NCBI RefSeq assembly: GCF_001426565.1
Contig: NZ_LMFA01000001.1
Span: forward strand, 457,287 to 521,286
DNA length: 64,000 bases
From: Rhizobium sp. Root482
Lineage (GTDB): Bacteria > Pseudomonadota > Alphaproteobacteria > Rhizobiales > Rhizobiaceae
Direction of reading: 5' to 3'
Positions 16,990-26,269 of this stretch are shown here, one piece after another (position 1 is the first letter of the stretch; each line of letters opens with the position of its first letter). Both the position numbers and the translations under genes were made by a program. The notes below the pieces were generated by a model. It saw only the letters and a list, made by a program, of their open reading frames with translations. It made no database searches and had not been told where the DNA came from.

Positions 16990-17018
16990 GTGATAGCCAG
17001 AAACGCCACGGGCGTCAA
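16990..17018 (-). promoter_or_regulatory. Promoter of the ilv leader-ilvIH operon
   Basis: On the minus strand -35 TTGACG (17018-17013) and -10 TATCAC (16995-16990) are separated by exactly 17 bases. Predicted start at about 16981-16984, at or next to the leader ATG. Confidence 0.65.
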
Positions 17019-17145
17019 CGCTTTTCGAAAAAGACACGAACTGGCCCTGAAACCGGCCCCGAAACGGCACGCATGCCCGCAGACACAAGCAACAACTTGT
17101 TAAATCCCTTTGGTTAATGTGCAAACTCCAGGCAGAGGTTTCGCA

Positions 17146-19284
17146 TTGCTGAACAACGACCTTCATTCTTCGATCAGCGCCGGCGAACAGGAGCGGCGCG
17201 ATACCCTGAAGCGCGGCAACCGCTTTCTCGGCCGCGTCGTCGCATGCAGCGGTTCACGCGCCACGATCGCCGCGGTGGCCGAAAAGGGCGAAACATCGCT
17301 CACCGAACTCTGGTCCGTCGGCCGATTGATTTCGATCACCGTCGGCGAGAATCGCGTCGTCGCCCTTGTCTATTCCATGCAGACCGCCACCAATGAATGG
17401 GGCGAGGAACTCGACAACGTCTTTCGCATCGAAGTGGAACTGATGGGCGAAGTCCAGGTCGGCCCCTCCGGCCGCGAGGAGTTTTCCGCCGGCATCAGCC
17501 AATATCCCTATCTCGGCGCCATCGCCCACCGCATCCGCACCGCCGATCTCGCCCGCGTCTATGAAAGCGGCAAGAACGATACCTGCATCATCGGCAAGCT
17601 GACCCAGGACGAAAGCCTCGATGCGACCATCCATGTGCCGTCGATGCTCTCCAAGCATTTCGCCATCGTCGGCACCACCGGCGTCGGCAAGTCCACGGCG
17701 GTCACCCTCCTCCTCCACAAGGCGATCGCCGCCGATCCGAAGCTGCGGGTGTTGATCCTCGATCCGCACAACGAGTTCGCCGCCGCCTTTCCCGATCACG
17801 CCGTCGTCATCGACACCGACAATCTCGACATGCCCTTCTGGCTGATGAAGCTGGAGGAATTCGCCGAGGTGATCTTCCGCGGCCGCCCACCCGTGCCCGA
17901 GGAGCTCGATATCCTGCGCGATGTCGTTCCCGAGGCGAAGAAGGCCTTCAAGGGCGAATCAAGCCTTGCACGCCGCACCAGCGAAAAAAGCTCGATCACC
18001 GCCGATACGCCGGTGCCTTACCGCATGGCCGATCTTCTCGCCATGATCGACGAGCGCATCGGGCGCCTCGAAGGGCGCAGCGAAAAACCGTTCCTGCGCT
18101 CTTTGAAGGTGAAGGTGATCGCCGCCATCAACGATCCCCGCTACAATTTCATGTTCTCGTCCAACACGATCACCGATACGATTCTGGAAACGATTGCCAA
18201 GATCTTCCGCATTCCAGGCGACGGTCGCCCGATCACCACCTTCCAGCTCGCCGGCATCCCGTCTGAAGTGGTCAATTCGGTCGCCTCCGTGCTTTGCCGC
18301 ATGGCCTTCGAAATCGGCCTGTGGAGCAATGGCGGCGTTCACATGCTGGTGGTCTGCGAGGAAGCGCACCGCTACGTACCCGCCGATGCCAGCCTCGGCT
18401 TCATCCCGACCCGGCAGGCCATCGCCCGCATCGCCAAGGAAGGCCGCAAATACGGCGTTTCTCTGGGCATCATCACGCAGCGCCCGGGAGAACTCGATTC
18501 GACCATCCTGTCGCAGTGTTCGACCGTCTTCGCCATGCGTCTTGCAAATGATCTGGACCAGGAGATCATCCGCTCGGCAATCCCCAATTCGTCGATCTCG
18601 ACCACCAGCTTCATCTCCTCGATCGGCAATGGCGAGGCGATCGCCTTCGGCGAAGCCGTTGCCGTGCCCATGCGCATGCGCTTCACCCGCGTCGACGAGA
18701 AGCACCTGCCGAAAGCCAACGGCGTATCGGTGAAGATTACCGACGAAACCCCAGACACGGTCGATCTGCGCTCGATCGTGTCGCGCATGCGGGCGATGAA
18801 CGGGCCTGATATTTCAAATTTCCAGCAATCCTATTCGACAGGCAACGGCGGCTTGGAACGGGAGCTGATCGACGAGGACGACTATCTGGAGGAAGGCCCG
18901 GCGGAGTTCCGTCCCCCCCTCCGCACGCAGGCCAATACGGAGGTCCAGGCAGCGGCCGAGCCCTACAACCCGGCAATGCTGCCGCGCGCCGAGCCGGCCA
19001 ATCCGCAGCTTGAGCGGTTCAACCAGATCCGCAGCCAGATTCTGTCCGATCAACCGCTTGCCGCACCGCCGGCCGACCCCTATCGCGCACAGCAGCGCAC
19101 GCCTCCAAGCTTCGGGCAACCGGGCATGGATTCGCGGACCGATGCCTTGCGGCCTGATCCCTACCGAACGGAAGGGGCCCGGCCCGATCCATCTCGCCTC
19201 GAGCAGGCTCGGCCGGACCAGCCGCGCCCCTCCTTGCGGGAAAGCCTGTTGAAAAAGCCGCTGAGCAGCATCATCCGCAAATAG
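17146..19284 (+). CDS. HerA-like DUF87 ATPase
   Basis: 712-residue FtsK/HerA-superfamily ATPase. An N-terminal HAS-barrel region (about 22-110) is followed by Walker A GTTGVGKST at residues 176-184, LILDPHNEF, Walker B LVVCEEAHRYVP at 401-412, and the sensor/arginine region IITQRPGELDSTILSQC. HerA hexamers translocate DNA, in archaea with the nuclease NurA; no NurA, SIR2 or other defence partner is next to it, so a housekeeping role in DNA processing is more likely. The last ~110 residues are disordered and Pro/Arg-rich with imperfect ARPDPxR repeats. Start: TTG 17146 with GCAGAGG seven bases upstream; a TTG at 17110 in frame is the alternative. Confidence 0.85.
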   Translation: MLNNDLHSSISAGEQERRDTLKRGNRFLGRVVACSGSRATIAAVAEKGETSLTELWSVGRLISITVGENRVVALVYSMQTATNEWGEELDNVFRIEVELMGEVQVGPSGREEFSAGISQYPYLGAIAHRIRTADLARVYESGKNDTCIIGKLTQDESLDATIHVPSMLSKHFAIVGTTGVGKSTAVTLLLHKAIAADPKLRVLILDPHNEFAAAFPDHAVVIDTDNLDMPFWLMKLEEFAEVIFRGRPPVPEELDILRDVVPEAKKAFKGESSLARRTSEKSSITADTPVPYRMADLLAMIDERIGRLEGRSEKPFLRSLKVKVIAAINDPRYNFMFSSNTITDTILETIAKIFRIPGDGRPITTFQLAGIPSEVVNSVASVLCRMAFEIGLWSNGGVHMLVVCEEAHRYVPADASLGFIPTRQAIARIAKEGRKYGVSLGIITQRPGELDSTILSQCSTVFAMRLANDLDQEIIRSAIPNSSISTTSFISSIGNGEAIAFGEAVAVPMRMRFTRVDEKHLPKANGVSVKITDETPDTVDLRSIVSRMRAMNGPDISNFQQSYSTGNGGLERELIDEDDYLEEGPAEFRPPLRTQANTEVQAAAEPYNPAMLPRAEPANPQLERFNQIRSQILSDQPLAAPPADPYRAQQRTPPSFGQPGMDSRTDALRPDPYRTEGARPDPSRLEQARPDQPRPSLRESLLKKPLSSIIRK

Positions 19285-19320
19285 GGCATCGCTCCGGCCC
19301 ACCGCCGCGCACTGGACTGA

Positions 19321-20229
19321 TTATGCCGCCTCGGCCTGTGGATCCAGGCGCTGCCAGCTGTCGTCCAGTTGGTTGCGGAACCAGGTCATCTGCCGCTTGG
19401 CGTATTGACGGGTGGCGGCCGATGCCTTTTCGATCACCTCGTCCTTCGCCATCCGTCCTTCGAGAAGTGCCGCGATCTGCGGCACGCCGATCGCCTTCAT
19501 CGCCGGCATTTCGGGTGAGAGGCCAAGGCGCAGCAGCGCCTCCACTTCCTCGATCGCGCCTTTTTCCAGCATGGCGGCAAAGCGCCGGTCGATCCGCCGG
19601 CGCAGCAGGTCGCGCTCCGGCAGCACGACGATTTTCAAAGCCCGCTCCGGCGCGACCACCGCTCGCCCCCGCCGCGCCTGGAAATGGCTGATCGGCCGGC
19701 CGGTCGCCTCGGCGATCTCCAGCGCCCGCGCGATGCGCTGGCCGTCGCTTGGTTTCAGAATGGCAGCGGTCTCAGAGTCCTTCTGCTGCAGGGCCGCATG
19801 CAGGGCGGCAGGGCCTTCCTCCTCCAGCCGGCGCCTGACATCCTCGCGGATATCGGCCGGCACCGGCGGCATGTCCGACAGGCCACCGGTCAGCGCCTTG
19901 AAATAGAGCCCCGTGCCACCGACGAAGACCGGAATTTTCCCCTCGCCGCGCACCGCCTCCAGAACCGGCTCGGCATCGCGAAGCCAGTCGCCGGTGGAAT
20001 AGGCGCGTGATGCCGGGACATGGCCGTAGAGATGATGGGAGACCCCGTCCATATCGGCCTGGAACGGCCGCGCCGTCAGCACATGCAGCGTGTCGTAGAC
20101 CTGCATGCTGTCGGCATTGATGACCGCGCCATTGTGCCGTTTCGCCAGTTCCACGGCGAGAGCGGACTTGCCGCTGGCGGTCGGCCCGGTTATCAGGATC
20201 GCATCCTGTCCCATCTCAAGGTTTTTCAT
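19321..20229 (-). CDS. miaA: tRNA dimethylallyltransferase
   Basis: 302-residue enzyme adding dimethylallyl to N6 of A37 in tRNAs that read UNN codons. P-loop GPTASGKS at residues 15-22, DSMQVY at 40-45, the GGTGLYFKALTGG segment, and the C-terminal RQYAKRQMTWFR element are all present. ATG 20229 (or the tandem ATG 20232) is preferred to the open-frame start at 20259 because serB begins at 20231 on the other strand. Divergent from serB with a single base between the two start codons. Confidence 0.95.
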   Translation of the reverse strand: MKNLEMGQDAILITGPTASGKSALAVELAKRHNGAVINADSMQVYDTLHVLTARPFQADMDGVSHHLYGHVPASRAYSTGDWLRDAEPVLEAVRGEGKIPVFVGGTGLYFKALTGGLSDMPPVPADIREDVRRRLEEEGPAALHAALQQKDSETAAILKPSDGQRIARALEIAEATGRPISHFQARRGRAVVAPERALKIVVLPERDLLRRRIDRRFAAMLEKGAIEEVEALLRLGLSPEMPAMKAIGVPQIAALLEGRMAKDEVIEKASAATRQYAKRQMTWFRNQLDDSWQRLDPQAEAA

Positions 20230-20230
20230 C

Positions 20231-21118
20231 ATGGCCTTCGTTGCCACGCTTGTTGCCAATCCGTCAAATCCGGTACTGACGCCGCCCCTGGCCGAAAAGG
20301 CGGCTCAGACTGTCGACGCGGCCGGGCTCTATTGGCTGGCCGACGGCATTGCCTGCGATATCGCGCTGAGGGACGGCGCCGATCCCGAACGGCTGGAGGC
20401 AACATTGCGCGGCGTGGTCGGCAACCTGCCGGTCGACGTCGTCGTCCAGTCGGCCGAGACGCGCCGCAAGAAGCTTTTGATCGCCGACATGGATTCCACC
20501 ATGATCGGCCAGGAATGCATCGACGAGCTTGCCGCCGAAGTCGGCCTGAAGGACAAGGTCGCGGCGATTACCGCGCGCGCCATGAATGGCGAGATCGCCT
20601 TCGAGCCGGCCCTGATCGAACGCGTCGCTTTGCTTGAGGGCCTGCCGACAGGGGTCATCGGCGAGGTGATAGAAAGACGCATCACCCTCACTCCCGGCGG
20701 AAAAACGCTGGTCGCGACGATGAAGGCCAGGGGCTATCATACGGCGCTGGTCTCCGGCGGCTTCACCGTCTTCACCGGCCCGGTCGCCGCAATGCTCGGT
20801 TTTGACGAGCATCGGGCCAACCTGCTTCTCGACGAGAGCGGCCGTCTTACCGGCAAGGTCGCCGAACCGATACTCGGCAAGCAGGCCAAGGTCGATGCGC
20901 TGGAGGAGATTACGGCAAAACTCGGCATTTCCGTGGACGAGGCGCTGGCGGTCGGCGACGGCGCCAATGATCTCGGCATGCTGCAACTCGCCGGTTCCGG
21001 CGTCGCCCTGCATGCCAAGCCGGTGGTCTCCGCCCAGGCACGCATCCGCATCGATCACGCCGATCTCACCGCCCTTCTCTATATCCAGGGCTATCGAAAG
21101 ACGGATTTCGTCCTTTGA
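20231..21118 (+). CDS. serB: Phosphoserine phosphatase
   Basis: 295-residue HAD-family phosphatase, last step of serine synthesis. Motif I IADMDSTMIGQE places the nucleophile Asp86 and acid/base Asp88; VSGGFTVF is motif II; GDGANDLGML is motif III/IV near residue 250. The N-terminal ~80 residues match the ACT-like region of the long SerB form. ATG 20231 with AAGG ten bases upstream. Its stop overlaps the TTG start of a GNAT gene. Confidence 0.95.
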   Translation: MAFVATLVANPSNPVLTPPLAEKAAQTVDAAGLYWLADGIACDIALRDGADPERLEATLRGVVGNLPVDVVVQSAETRRKKLLIADMDSTMIGQECIDELAAEVGLKDKVAAITARAMNGEIAFEPALIERVALLEGLPTGVIGEVIERRITLTPGGKTLVATMKARGYHTALVSGGFTVFTGPVAAMLGFDEHRANLLLDESGRLTGKVAEPILGKQAKVDALEEITAKLGISVDEALAVGDGANDLGMLQLAGSGVALHAKPVVSAQARIRIDHADLTALLYIQGYRKTDFVL

Positions 21119-21684
21119 TCCCCATCGAGACGCCGCGCCTGCGCATCCGCAACTGGCGCGACGACGATCGGCCGCTGTTTGCCGAAATCAATAACGATCC
21201 GAAGGTGATGGAGTTTTTCCCGCGCCGGCGCTCGCGGCAGGAATCCGACGCCTTGATGGACGAGGCACGCCGGCGCATCGACGAAACCGGCTTCGGCTTT
21301 TTCGCGCTCGCACATAGGCAAACCGACGAGCCGATCGGCTTTATCGGGCTGGCCTATACCGAACTCGAGCCTTTCCTGCCAGCCGGCACGGTCGAAATCG
21401 GCTGGCGCCTTGCCCACCGCGTCTGGGGGAAAGGCTATGTCACCGAAGCCGGCGAGGCCATGCTCCACCATGGTTTCGTCGCGCATGGCCATGCCGAAAT
21501 CGTTTCCTTTGCTGTGAAGCAAAATACCCGCTCGATCGCCGTCATGCAGAGGTTCGGCCTGCGCCATGATCCGGCCCGCGATTTCGATCATCCGAGGGTC
21601 CCGGCCACAGCACCGCATCTGCGGCATCACCTGGTCCATGCCATTACCCGGGATGCCTGGCTGAAACGGCAAGGGCGAGCCTGA
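21115..21684 (+). CDS. GNAT-family N-acetyltransferase (RimJ/RimL type)
   Basis: 189-residue acetyl-CoA-dependent acetyltransferase. Typical of the RimJ/RimL branch: TPRLRIRNWRDDDRPLF at the start, IGWRLAHRVWGKGYVTEAGEAML (acetyl-CoA loop RVWGKGY) in the middle and NTRSIAVMQRFGL toward the end. The start is a TTG overlapping the serB stop (TTGA), so it depends on translational coupling. The acceptor substrate is unknown; genes of this class beside serB are common in rhizobia, as far as I recall. Confidence 0.85.
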   Translation: MIPIETPRLRIRNWRDDDRPLFAEINNDPKVMEFFPRRRSRQESDALMDEARRRIDETGFGFFALAHRQTDEPIGFIGLAYTELEPFLPAGTVEIGWRLAHRVWGKGYVTEAGEAMLHHGFVAHGHAEIVSFAVKQNTRSIAVMQRFGLRHDPARDFDHPRVPATAPHLRHHLVHAITRDAWLKRQGRA

Positions 21685-21720
21685 CGCCCTTTGTCTGCAT
21701 CTTCAAAAAGCCGGCGCGGC

Positions 21721-23253
21721 CTATTCGATCCGCACCGTCACGAAGCGCAATTCGCCGGTCTTGTTGGCGATCATCAGCAGCGCGTTGCGGCGCCCGTCCG
21801 CCTTCAGTTCCTCGACCCGGGCCGAAACGTCCTCGGGCGTCGTCATTGCCTCCTGGCCGATCTCGACGATCACGTCGCCGACCTCGATCCGCCGCTCGGA
21901 GGCGGCCGATTGCGGCTCGACCTCGGTTATGACAACGCCTTCGACATCCTCCGAAATGCCATGGGCCTTGCGGCTTTCTGCGTCGAGAAGGGCAAGCTTC
22001 ATGCCGAGAACCACATCGGCCCTGGGCAGGTCGCTGGCCGGCGGCTCGGCCTGGTCGGTCCCCTCCTGGGTCTGCGGATCCTGGGCGACCTCTGCTTCCG
22101 CCAGGTCCTCGCCATCCTCCAGCCGGCCGAGCGTCACCTTCACGGTCATCTCCTTGCCGTCGCGGATGATCATCACATCGACGGCCTTGCCGACCGGGCT
22201 TTCAGCGACGGCGCGTGGCAGGTCGCGCATTTCGCTGACCGCGCGGCCATCGAAGGTGACGATCACGTCGCCGGACTTGATCGCGCCGCCATCGACCGGC
22301 CCGCCCTTGATGATGCCGGCAACCAGCGCGCCCTTCGGGCTTTCCATCTTCAGGCTCTCGGCGATATCGGCCGTGACCGGCTGGATGCGGACGCCGAGCC
22401 AGCCGCGCCGCGTCTCGCCGAAATCCTTCAACTGCTGGATGACATTGCCCGCGAGTTCCGTCGGGACCGAGAAGCCGATGCCGATCGAGCCGCCGCTCGG
22501 CGAAATGATCGCCGTATTGATGCCGATCACCTCGCCCTTCATGTTGAACAGCGGGCCGCCGGAATTGCCCCGGTTGATCGCCGCATCCGTCTGGATGAAA
22601 TTGTCATATGGGCCGGCATTGATGTTGCGGCCCCGGGCCGAAATGATCCCGACCGTCACCGTTCCGCCAAGACCGAAGGGATTGCCGATGGCCATCACCC
22701 AGTCGCCGATGCGCATCTGCCGGGAATCGCCGAAGGGAACGGCGGTCAGCGGCTTTTTCGGCTCCACCTTGAGCACGGCAAGATCGGTCTTGGTGTCGGT
22801 GCCGATCAGCTTGGCCTTGAGCTTCTGGCCATTGGCGAAATTGACCTCGATGTCGTCGGCGCCCTCGATCACGTGATTGTTGGTGACGATGAAGCCGGTG
22901 GGATCGATGACGAAGCCGGAACCGAGCGAATCGACCGTGCGCTGGCGGCCGCCCTCGCCACCCTGGCCCTTGAAGAATTCGTCGAAGAAATCCTGGAACG
23001 GCGATCCTTCCGGTACCTGCGGCATCGGCGCCTGGTCGTCGGATTTGACGTTCTGCGAGGTCGATATGTTAACGACGGCGTCAAGCAGCCCGGCCGCCAG
23101 GTCGGCAACCGATTCCGGGCCCCCTTGGGTCGGCGCCGGCGCCGTCGTCTGCGCCATGGCCACCGAAAGAACCGGACCGCTGGCGATCAGGAGGGCGGCG
23201 CCTGCCGCAAGCGTGGCGGAGCGGAGGAAGGAAGCGCGGATGGACATGCCCAT
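21721..23253 (-). CDS. degP: Periplasmic Do-like serine protease (DegP/HtrA)
   Basis: 510 residues: signal peptide (about 1-34), trypsin-like domain with the triad His127 (TNNHVIEG), Asp157 (TKTDLAVLKV), Ser231 (RGNSGGPLF), then two PDZ domains (about 295-385 and 420-505). Degrades or refolds misfolded envelope proteins. ATG 23253 has AAAGGA upstream, better than ATG 23247; the frame to 23397 is untranslated. It lies at the end of a minus-strand run with hflC and hflK, a quality-control neighbourhood known in rhizobia, separated from hflC by an ACT-domain gene and a terminator. Confidence 0.95.
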   Translation of the reverse strand: MGMSIRASFLRSATLAAGAALLIASGPVLSVAMAQTTAPAPTQGGPESVADLAAGLLDAVVNISTSQNVKSDDQAPMPQVPEGSPFQDFFDEFFKGQGGEGGRQRTVDSLGSGFVIDPTGFIVTNNHVIEGADDIEVNFANGQKLKAKLIGTDTKTDLAVLKVEPKKPLTAVPFGDSRQMRIGDWVMAIGNPFGLGGTVTVGIISARGRNINAGPYDNFIQTDAAINRGNSGGPLFNMKGEVIGINTAIISPSGGSIGIGFSVPTELAGNVIQQLKDFGETRRGWLGVRIQPVTADIAESLKMESPKGALVAGIIKGGPVDGGAIKSGDVIVTFDGRAVSEMRDLPRAVAESPVGKAVDVMIIRDGKEMTVKVTLGRLEDGEDLAEAEVAQDPQTQEGTDQAEPPASDLPRADVVLGMKLALLDAESRKAHGISEDVEGVVITEVEPQSAASERRIEVGDVIVEIGQEAMTTPEDVSARVEELKADGRRNALLMIANKTGELRFVTVRIE

Positions 23254-23453
23254 GGGGGTCCTTTCGATCGGAACGGCACGCCGGCTGGGGGCCGCGGCCA
23301 GGAGAGTGTCTAAGCCGAAACGGAGGCGGCGCCGGGATGGTTGCATGGCCCGCCGCGCCCCAAAACCTGCCGTGAAGATAAGGCGGAACAGGGGCACGTC
23401 CAGTCATCTTTTCGTCACCGGCGCAACCCGACGATTGGGACCACCGTCGCGCT

Positions 23454-23840
23454 TCAGCTCATGATTTCATGGCCATGCGTCTTCAGGGCGGCAAGCGCCT
23501 TGTCGAGGTCGGAGCCTGGAATGAAGATGTAATCGGTACTGAAGGTGGAATTGGCGAAAATGCCGACGCCGGCCTCTGACAGCGGGCCGAGGATGGAGGC
23601 GAGAACACCCGGAACGTCGATGGTGAAATGCTGCTCTATGCGGAAACAGCGCCAACCGCCGGAAGATTGCACGCTCGAGGGCACCCGCGCGGCGCGGCAG
23701 ACGACGGTCATCTCCTCGCGCGAACTGGAAATCGTCCAGAACCCTGCCCCGGCCACCCAGTCGGGCACCGGCGTGCCGATGGTCAGCCGCGTGATCGCAT
23801 ATTCCGCGTCCACAAGACGAATGAGCAATTTATGGGTCAT
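23454..23840 (-). CDS. ACT-domain protein of unknown ligand
   Basis: 128-residue small cytoplasmic protein. Residues 65-126 fold as an ACT domain (FTIDVPGVLASILGPLSEAGVGIFANSTFSTDYIFI), preceded by a shorter ACT-like strand-rich segment (WTISSSREEMTVVC). Such stand-alone ACT proteins bind amino acids or related ligands; no enzyme domain is fused. Same strand as degP and hflC but with a terminator between it and hflC, so probably its own transcript. Confidence 0.8.
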   Translation of the reverse strand: MTHKLLIRLVDAEYAITRLTIGTPVPDWVAGAGFWTISSSREEMTVVCRAARVPSSVQSSGGWRCFRIEQHFTIDVPGVLASILGPLSEAGVGIFANSTFSTDYIFIPGSDLDKALAALKTHGHEIMS

Positions 23841-24005
23841 TTTCTATCCTCGCACCCGTCAGTCCATCACTGCCGCAAACCGCATCTGCCGGGCCGGCGT
23901 CGGGCCCGTTGATCCGGACTATAATACCAATTTCACCGATGGCGACCCCGGCTCGCATTCGATTTTCATTTTCAACCATCGCAAGCCGGTGATGGCCCAG
24001 ATATC

Positions 24006-24033
24006 GAAAAAGGGCCGGTGAAAACACCAGCCC
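24006..24033 (-). terminator. Terminator of the hflKC transcript
   Basis: Minus-strand stem AGGGCTGGTG/CACCGGCCCT (one mismatch) with a UUUU loop, then TTTTTC; about 50 bases after the hflC stop. Confidence 0.75.
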
Positions 24034-24079
24034 TCGTTCATTTAAAAACTCACAACCGTTTGAAACCGTGCATGGCTTC

Positions 24080-24997
24080 TCAGTTTGCGGCCACCGGCGG
24101 CGTCGCCGGTGGGGTGGAAGCGCCTTCCGAATCGTTGAAATAGCGGAAGAACTCCGAATTCGGCGAGATCAGCAGCGTCGTATCCGGGCTGCCAATCGCC
24201 GAGCTATAGGCGGCCATCGACCGGTAGAACTCGAAGAACTGCTGGTCGCGGGTAAAGGCGTCGGCAAAGATCGCCGTCCGCTCCGCCTCGCCTTCACCGC
24301 GCAGGATTTCCGAATCGCGCTGTGCCTCGGCGATGAACTCCACCACCTGGCGGTCGGCCACGGCGCGGCGGGTCTGGCCCTTTTCATTGCCGCGGGCGCG
24401 GATCAGTTCGGCTTCGGCCAGACGTTCCGCCTTCATCCGCTCGAAGGTCTGCTGCGAGACTTCCTGCGTCAGGTCGGTCCGGCGGATGCGCACGTCCTCG
24501 ATCTGGATACCGAGCGATTCGGCGTCGTTCTTCAGGTCGGCGCGCACTTCGCGCATCATCGAGGCGCGCTCTTCCGAAAGCGCCGATTCGAAGCCGCGAA
24601 GACCGTAGACCCGGCGCAATGCAGCGTCGAGACGGGTGGTCAGCCGCGCTTCAGCCGCCTGCCGATCGCCCGAGACGACCTGCCGGAACCGGCGTGGATC
24701 GGCGATACGATAGACGACGAAGGCGTCGACTTCGTAGAACTTGCCGCCCGAAACCTGCACGCGGATATTGTTGAGATCGAAGCGCAGCGCCTGGTCCTCG
24801 ACATATTGCACGCGGTCGGCATCCATGAAGGCGAAAGGCAGCTTGAAATAGAGGCCCGGCTCGGTCTTGACGTCCTGGATCTGGCCGAAGCGAACCACGA
24901 TTGCCTGCTGGCGCTCGTTGACGACGAAGATCGATGAATAGACGACCATCAGCAGCACGCCGCAGGCGATCAGGATATAGGGAAGACGATTGGTCAT
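24080..24997 (-). CDS. hflC: FtsH protease modulator HflC
   Basis: 305-residue SPFH/prohibitin-domain membrane protein. N-terminal helix (residues 5-25), SPFH core starting VVNERQQAIVVRFGQI, and coiled coil with ERMKAERLAEAELIRARG. With HflK it forms the large periplasmic cage around the FtsH protease and restrains membrane-protein degradation. Start codon overlaps the hflK stop by one base, so they are cotranslated. Confidence 0.95.
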   Translation of the reverse strand: MTNRLPYILIACGVLLMVVYSSIFVVNERQQAIVVRFGQIQDVKTEPGLYFKLPFAFMDADRVQYVEDQALRFDLNNIRVQVSGGKFYEVDAFVVYRIADPRRFRQVVSGDRQAAEARLTTRLDAALRRVYGLRGFESALSEERASMMREVRADLKNDAESLGIQIEDVRIRRTDLTQEVSQQTFERMKAERLAEAELIRARGNEKGQTRRAVADRQVVEFIAEAQRDSEILRGEGEAERTAIFADAFTRDQQFFEFYRSMAAYSSAIGSPDTTLLISPNSEFFRYFNDSEGASTPPATPPVAAN

Positions 24998-26121
24998 TAC
25001 TGGGCCCCTCCCGACTGAGCGGGCTTGCCGATTTCATTGAGCGGCAGGTAGGGCAGCACGCCCTGGCCGTTCTTTTCGTCGAGAATGAACTTCTTCGACT
25101 TGCCGAGAACACCCTGCATGGTTTCGAGATAGAGCCGCTTGCGGGTTACATCCGGCGCCTTGAGGTAGGCCTCGTAGACGGAAATGAAGCGCTGCGCCTC
25201 ACCCTGAGCCTCCTGCACCACCCGGCCCTTGTAGGCGGCCGCCTCTTCGCGAATCTGCGCCGCCTGGCCACGCGCCTTGCCGAGCACCTGGTTGGAATAC
25301 TGGTTGGCCTCTTCGACGAAACGGTCCTCGTCCTGTTCGGCGCGCTGCACCTCGTCGAAGGCGTCGGCGACCTCGCGCGGCGGGGCGGCGTCTTCGATCG
25401 CCACCGTGTTCACGGAAATGCCGGCGCCATAGCTGTCCATGGTCGCCTGGATCGTCGTCTTGACGTCCTCGGCGATCGCCTGGCGGTTGTCGCGGAAGAT
25501 GTCCTGGGCCGGACGGCGGCCGACCACTTCGCGCATGGCGCTTTCGGCGACCTGCTGCAGCGTGTCGGCCGGGTTCTCGACATTGAAGAGATAGGCCTTC
25601 GGATCGGTCACCGAAAACAGCACCGAGAACTGTACATTGACGATATTCTGGTCGCCCGACAGCATCAGGCCGGCCGCCGACTGGTCGCCGGTGCCGGATT
25701 TGCTGCCGATATTCTGCTGCTGTTCGGTGATCTTGACCATTTCCACCGTTTCCAGCGGCCAGAAATGGTAATGCAGGCCGGGCATGGAGATTTCTTCCTT
25801 CGGCTTGCCGAAGCGCATTTCCACGCCGCGCTCATCTGGCTGGACGGTATAGATCGAGTTGATCAGCACGAAGCCGACGATCAGAAGGCCGATAATGGCC
25901 GCGACGCCGCCGTTGAAGCCCCCCGGAACAACGCTCTTCAGCTGGTCCTGACCGCGCCGGAAGATTTCTTCCAGGTCAGGCGGGCCGCCATTGCCGCGGC
26001 CACCGCCGCCGCCACGCGGGCGGTTCGGTCCCTGCCCCCAGGGATTCTTGTTACCGCCGTTGTTGCCGCCACCGCCGCCCCAAGGACCACCGCCGCCGCC
26101 GTTCTGATTGCTCCAGGGCAT
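24997..26121 (-). CDS. hflK: FtsH protease modulator HflK
   Basis: 374 residues. The first ~50 residues are almost pure Gly/Asn/Pro/Arg, normal for HflK N-termini; a membrane helix follows at about 72-91, then the SPFH domain (VQPDERGVEMRFGK) and a long coiled coil (AEQDEDRFVEEANQYSNQVLGKARG). Partner of HflC in the FtsH-regulating cage. First gene of the hflKC pair; folA, upstream on the same strand, ends 149 bases before it. Confidence 0.95.
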   Translation of the reverse strand: MPWSNQNGGGGGPWGGGGGNNGGNKNPWGQGPNRPRGGGGGRGNGGPPDLEEIFRRGQDQLKSVVPGGFNGGVAAIIGLLIVGFVLINSIYTVQPDERGVEMRFGKPKEEISMPGLHYHFWPLETVEMVKITEQQQNIGSKSGTGDQSAAGLMLSGDQNIVNVQFSVLFSVTDPKAYLFNVENPADTLQQVAESAMREVVGRRPAQDIFRDNRQAIAEDVKTTIQATMDSYGAGISVNTVAIEDAAPPREVADAFDEVQRAEQDEDRFVEEANQYSNQVLGKARGQAAQIREEAAAYKGRVVQEAQGEAQRFISVYEAYLKAPDVTRKRLYLETMQGVLGKSKKFILDEKNGQGVLPYLPLNEIGKPAQSGGAQ

Positions 26122-26269
26122 TCATACCTCTTCCATAGAAAATTCCAGGATCAAAGCCCCGCGGACGCGCCGCGGGCCTCGATGTGATCCCGTTATAGGT
26201 ATCTAAAGAACGGCTTTCAACGCGGCCGATCCAACTTCACCGTAAATCCGGAAAAATAGTTGGCTTTGC

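Noticed and set aside
21691-23313. 540-codon plus-strand frame opposite degP
   Set aside because: Antisense shadow; no signal peptide or domain, while degP has its full catalytic triad.
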